9,117 nucleotides of DNA. Source: an uncultured Labedella sp. Lineage in GTDB: Bacteria > Actinomycetota > Actinomycetes > Actinomycetales > Microbacteriaceae. Of the stretch, positions 5,966 to 9,117 are shown in pieces. Where the stretch lies: positions 1 through 9,117 of the forward strand of contig CAKTZW010000049.1 in assembly GCA_934636065.1 (NCBI GenBank), read 5' to 3'. A program made the position numbers and the translations under genes. A model generated the notes under the pieces. The model did not search any database. It was not told the DNA's origin and saw nothing but the letters and a program-made list of their open reading frames with translations. Every line of letters starts with the position of its first letter. Position 1 is the first letter of the stretch.

Positions 5966-6462
5966 GCGACACGACGGAGACCGGGACAGGGTCCGAAGCA
6001 CCGGGATCGAGCACGGCCGACCGCGAGGTGGTGATCACGCGGGTCATCGATGCCGAGCCGGAGCTGGTGTTCGAGGCCTTCACGGACGTGCGACACATCT
6101 CGCAGTGGTGGGGCCCGGACGGCTTCACCACGACGACGAGCGCCTTCGAGTTCCGCGTGGGAGGCGTGTGGGAGTTCACGATGCGCGGGCCGGACGGCAC
6201 CGTGTACCCGGAGTGGATCTCGTGGACGGACATCGCGCGCCCGACGCGCATCGCGATGCTGCACGGCGAGGCGGCGGACGACCCGAACGCGTTCGAGTCC
6301 GTCCTCACCTTCGAGCCAGACGGGCCCGCGACCCGGGTGACGATGCGCACCCTCTTCCCGACCGTCGAGGCCAGGAACGAGGCGGTCGCGACGTACCACG
6401 CGATCGAGGGCGGCACGCAGACGCTCGGCCACCTGGCCGACTACGTGACGGCGGCCCATTAG
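5962..6462 (+). CDS. SRPBCC / AHSA1-like (START-fold) domain protein
   Basis: 166 residues. A hydrophilic Ser/Thr/Gly-rich N-terminal tail (1-20) precedes one SRPBCC domain that begins REVVITRVIDAEPELVFEAF (21-40) and carries the diagnostic WWGPDGF (49-55), a GGVWEFTMRGPDG strand pair and a long C-terminal helix from about 143. The fold makes a hydrophobic ligand pocket; AHSA1-like members may bind small hydrophobic compounds, but no reaction is established. The ATG at 5962 overlaps the ArsR stop (ATGA) and has a strong GGAGGAGGAG upstream. The plus frame stays open to the left, opposite the ArsR frame, but the overlap start fits the domain boundary. It is likely repressed by the upstream ArsR protein. 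Confidence 0.9.
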   Translation: MSDTTETGTGSEAPGSSTADREVVITRVIDAEPELVFEAFTDVRHISQWWGPDGFTTTTSAFEFRVGGVWEFTMRGPDGTVYPEWISWTDIARPTRIAMLHGEAADDPNAFESVLTFEPDGPATRVTMRTLFPTVEARNEAVATYHAIEGGTQTLGHLADYVTAAH

Positions 6463-6503
6463 CCGAGCATCGGCGACGGCGGGGATCCCGCTGGCGCCAT
6501 CGG
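6463..6503. terminator. GC-rich hairpin between convergent units
   Basis: The arms 6472-6483 (GGCGACGGCGGG) and 6487-6498 (CCCGCTGGCGCC) pair at 10 of 12 positions around a three-base loop, and outer CCGA/TCGG (6463-6466, 6500-6503) can extend the stem. It starts right after the SRPBCC stop and lies just past the stop of the minus-strand hydrolase remnant. There is no T-run, so termination is inferred from position and stem strength. Confidence 0.5.
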
Positions 6504-6505
6504 GT

Positions 6506-6694
6506 TCAGAAGCCCTGCAGCACCCGGACGCGCTCGTCGCGATGGCGTTGCTCGTCCGACGAACCGATGAGGAGCACGTCGAACGCGTGCGGATAGCCGG
6601 CGTGCACGCGCAGGTCGGCCGAGATGCCCGCACGCCACAGCCCGGTCGCGTAGCGGACGGCCTCGTCCCGGAAGGTGTTTGGTTCGAGCGTCAT
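6506..6694 (-). pseudogene. C-terminal remnant of an alpha/beta hydrolase (fold-3 / HSL-like)
   Basis: The 62 residues from the ATG at 6694 match only the last fifth of an alpha/beta hydrolase of the lipase/hormone-sensitive-lipase type. NTFRDEAVRYATGLWRAG corresponds to the usual DxFRDE..YA..L..AG, and VHAGYPHAFDVL to the usual catalytic-His segment (family pattern from memory). The His is kept (about residue 37), but the family catalytic Asp is replaced by Asn in NTFRDE. The serine nucleophile domain is absent, and there is no room for it because the TetR gene lies directly upstream. The ATG overlaps the TetR stop as ATGA, so the scrap may still be translated. It cannot be an active hydrolase; the best reading is a deletion remnant. 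Confidence 0.65.
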
Positions 6695-7329
6695 GCGGTC
6701 CCCCGCGTGACGGCGTAGCGGGCGAGGAACGTCTCGACGGCGCTGTCCACCGTCTCGTCGACGTCGTGATCGCTCGGAGACCACTCCTGCAGGAGGAGCT
6801 GAGGCCACAGGACGAAGTTCGAGATCATGCCGAGCAGCTCGGTTGTGGCACGCACGACGTCGGGGACCTGCAGGGAACCCGCTCGGGCCTCGGAGTCGAT
6901 GTAGTCGCGCACGAGTTCGAAGAACGGCTGCTTGCCGAGATCGAACTGCACGCGTCCGAGATCGGGGAAACGGGGCGCCTCCGCGATGACCATGCGGTGG
7001 AGTCCCGCCATGCCCGGTCGACGCAGCAGCTGCGCGTACCGGGCCCCCAGCACTGAGAGTCCGGTCCGAGGGTCGCCCGGAGCCGGGGGCGGCACCTCGG
7101 CGTCCGGCCCGGCGTCCCAGAACTGCAGGACGATCGCCTCGAAGAGCTCGGCCTTGGTGCGGAACTGCTTGAACATCGTCGCCGTCGAGACGCCGGCGCG
7201 CTCGGCGACGCGGGCCAACGAGGTCTTATCGTAGCCGAGCTCCGTGAAGAGCTCGGTCGCCGCCCCCAGGATGAGCGCGCGCTTCTCGAGGGCGACCTTC
7301 TGGTGATAGGTGGATACGGACGGTGTCAT
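6691..7329 (-). CDS. TetR/AcrR-family transcriptional repressor
   Basis: 212 residues from the ATG at 7329; an upstream in-frame ATG at 7341 would add four. Neither start has a ribosome binding site. The later one is preferred because TATGGT lies seven nt before it, giving a leaderless geometry. The N-terminal DNA-binding domain reads LILGAATELFTELGYDKTSLARVAERAGVSTATMFKQFRTKAELF, with all parts of the TetR helix-turn-helix. The remainder is a variable helical ligand-binding and dimerisation domain with FFELVRDYI and LGMISNFVLWPQ segments. It is divergent from the aldo/keto reductase, and two matching palindromes lie between them, so it very probably represses that gene and itself. The ligand is unknown, perhaps the substrate or product of the reductase. 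Confidence 0.92.
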   Translation of the reverse strand: MTPSVSTYHQKVALEKRALILGAATELFTELGYDKTSLARVAERAGVSTATMFKQFRTKAELFEAIVLQFWDAGPDAEVPPPAPGDPRTGLSVLGARYAQLLRRPGMAGLHRMVIAEAPRFPDLGRVQFDLGKQPFFELVRDYIDSEARAGSLQVPDVVRATTELLGMISNFVLWPQLLLQEWSPSDHDVDETVDSAVETFLARYAVTRGTA

Positions 7330-7336
7330 GACGCCG

Positions 7337-7342
7337 ACCATA
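7337..7342 (-). promoter_or_regulatory. Putative -10 box of the TetR gene
   Basis: On the minus strand TATGGT is followed by seven nt and the ATG at 7329. The left operator box lies just upstream (7348-7367), roughly where RNA polymerase would contact the -35 region, consistent with autorepression. The -35 hexamer is poor. Confidence 0.35.
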
Positions 7343-7347
7343 GCAGA

Positions 7348-7367
7348 GGTGAGTGACTTGACTCACC
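7348..7367. promoter_or_regulatory. TetR operator box 1 (overlaps the -35 of the aldo/keto reductase promoter)
   Basis: GGTGAGT (7348-7354) and ACTCACC (7361-7367) are perfect 7-bp inverted arms with a 6-bp spacer. The core 18 bp matches box 2 at 15 positions. The box covers the TTGACT -35 hexamer at 7358-7363. Confidence 0.8.
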
Positions 7368-7386
7368 ATGTTGTCGCGACTACCGT
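7358..7386 (+). promoter_or_regulatory. Sigma70-type promoter of the aldo/keto reductase
   Basis: TTGACT (7358-7363) and TACCGT (7381-7386) are separated by an ideal 17 bp. The start of transcription would be at about 7393, giving a leader of roughly 60 nt that contains operator box 2 and an AGGAGG ribosome binding site at 7442-7447. Confidence 0.65.
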
Positions 7387-7394
7387 CTCGGGAA

Positions 7395-7412
7395 GTGAGT
7401 GGATCGACTCAC
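7395..7412. promoter_or_regulatory. TetR operator box 2 (just downstream of the predicted start of transcription)
   Basis: GTGAGT (7395-7400) and ACTCAC (7407-7412) have the same 6-bp spacer as box 1. Centre-to-centre distance between the boxes is 46 bp. The placement after the -10 box fits a roadblock or cooperative repression. Confidence 0.8.
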
Positions 7413-7418
7413 CAGTGA

Positions 7419-8686
<1,268 letters not shown>

Positions 8687-8876
8687 TGCCGAGGCCATGT
8701 TCGCTCGCGCTCGAGAGAAGGGGATCACGCGGCTCACGGTCGACCCCGACATCGAGAACGAGGATGGAGTGCGATTCTGGCGCGCAGTCGGGTTCGAGCC
8801 CCGCTCCACCGTCGCCGATGAGGCCGGTCGCACGCCCTATCTCCTGATGGCGCTCGACCTCGAGGCTTCCGCGTGA
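8687..8876 (+). pseudogene. C-terminal remnant of a GNAT-family N-acetyltransferase
   Basis: In a frame different from the upstream Rossmann fragment, about 62 residues (SAEAMFARAREKGITRL onward) match the final motif of GNAT acetyltransferases. They show a helix after the acetyl-CoA loop, TVDPDIENEDGVRFWRAVGFEP with the conserved Asn...Phe/Tyr-Trp...Gly-Phe arrangement, and a last strand YLLMALDLE. The wording resembles aminoglycoside 6'-type acetyltransferases, but that cannot be decided from a tail. The acetyl-CoA loop (Q/RxxGxG/A) is missing. The ATG at 8697 has no ribosome binding site. It is not functional on its own. Confidence 0.7.
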
Positions 8877-8908
8877 TGCGGGATGCACTGACGGCTACAG
8901 ATCCGTGT

Positions 8909-8938
8909 CGAGGGCGCCCGTTGTAGGTGGCGCCCTCG
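8909..8938. terminator. Strong bidirectional hairpin terminator
   Basis: CGAGGGCGCC (8909-8918) and GGCGCCCTCG (8929-8938) form a perfect 10-bp GC-rich stem with a 10-base loop. It lies between the rightward GNAT remnant and the leftward regulator, within about 35 bp of both stops. There is no clear T-run, which is common for high-GC genomes. Confidence 0.7.
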
Positions 8939-8958
8939 GGCGGGTGTAGCGCTTTGGG

Positions 8959-9117
8959 TTAGGGGGTGGGGGCGGGGGGCTTGAGGCGGGCGAGGACCGC
9001 GGCGACGTAGTCGTCGAACGAGGCGACCAGGTCGTAGTCCGGCACGAGCATGAACTGGATCTGCAGGCCGTCCATCGCGGCCAGCAGGAACTCCCCCTCC
9101 CGCTGCACCTCCGCCTC
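8959..9117 (-). CDS. C-terminus of a TetR-family-like regulator (N-terminus beyond the window)
   Basis: 52 residues plus TAA are visible. The segment EFLLAAMDGLQIQFMLVPDYDLVASFDDYVAAVLARL matches the last two helices of TetR/AcrR-type regulators, where LLAxxDGLxxQ is a common dimerisation-helix pattern. It ends in a Pro-rich tail (KPPAPTP). The DNA-binding domain lies outside the window, so the assignment rests on the C-terminal pattern alone. It converges on the reductase unit and is separated from it by the hairpin at 8909-8938. Confidence 0.6.
   Translation of the reverse strand, partial: EAEVQREGEFLLAAMDGLQIQFMLVPDYDLVASFDDYVAAVLARLKPPAPTP

Noticed and set aside
5920..6633. Minus-strand frame opposite the SRPBCC gene
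   Set aside because: Shadow; the plus frame has clear domain motifs, a strong ribosome binding site and an ATGA overlap.
8877..9000. G-rich run around 8960-8981 as a quadruplex or repeat element
   Set aside because: It is explained as the complement of Pro codons at the end of the minus-strand regulator (KPPAPTP).

Overview
The window is very GC-rich. Several coding regions start with GTG, and third codon positions are strongly GC-biased. At least two genes (ThuA-like and ArsR) have a TAnnnT -10 box placed so that transcription would begin at or next to the start codon. These features suggest an actinobacterium, and the protein families fit a Microbacteriaceae-like genome. That placement is an inference, since the window has no rRNA or marker gene.

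Left part (1-5145): a divergent carbohydrate-catabolism cluster. Reading leftward from about 3894 are a ThuA-like protein, a sugar phosphate isomerase/epimerase-type TIM barrel, a zinc-dependent medium-chain dehydrogenase, and a Gfo/Idh/MocA oxidoreductase that runs off the left edge. Reading rightward from 4027 is a second Gfo/Idh/MocA oxidoreductase. The 132-bp divergent region holds an AT-rich dyad over the ThuA -10 box, a second dyad, and a tiny leader ORF whose stop overlaps the start of the rightward gene. Three oxidoreductases, a metal-dependent isomerase and a ThuA domain together suggest oxidation and rearrangement of a sugar, glycoside or cyclitol, possibly through keto-sugar intermediates. 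The substrate cannot be read from the sequence.

Middle (5146-6505): a 472-bp, comparatively AT-rich intergenic stretch with an orphan, apparently frame-disrupted small reading frame on the minus strand. It is followed by an ArsR-family repressor and an SRPBCC/AHSA1 protein, overlapping by ATGA. A GC-rich hairpin closes this unit.

Right part (6506-9117): a TetR repressor (minus) is divergent from an aldo/keto reductase (plus). Two nearly identical GTGAGT-N6-ACTCAC boxes flank the aldo/keto reductase promoter. Both ends of this unit carry debris. A C-terminal scrap of an alpha/beta hydrolase overlaps the end of the TetR gene. After the reductase, the N-terminal Rossmann half of an NAD(P)-binding protein is joined out of frame to the C-terminal end of a GNAT acetyltransferase. 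A strong hairpin then separates this from the C-terminus of a second TetR-type regulator entering from the right edge.

No RNA genes, insertion sequences or CRISPR arrays were recognised. The most interesting items are the twin TetR operators, the leaderless or uORF promoter architecture, the SDR/GNAT chimera and the orphan small ORF.
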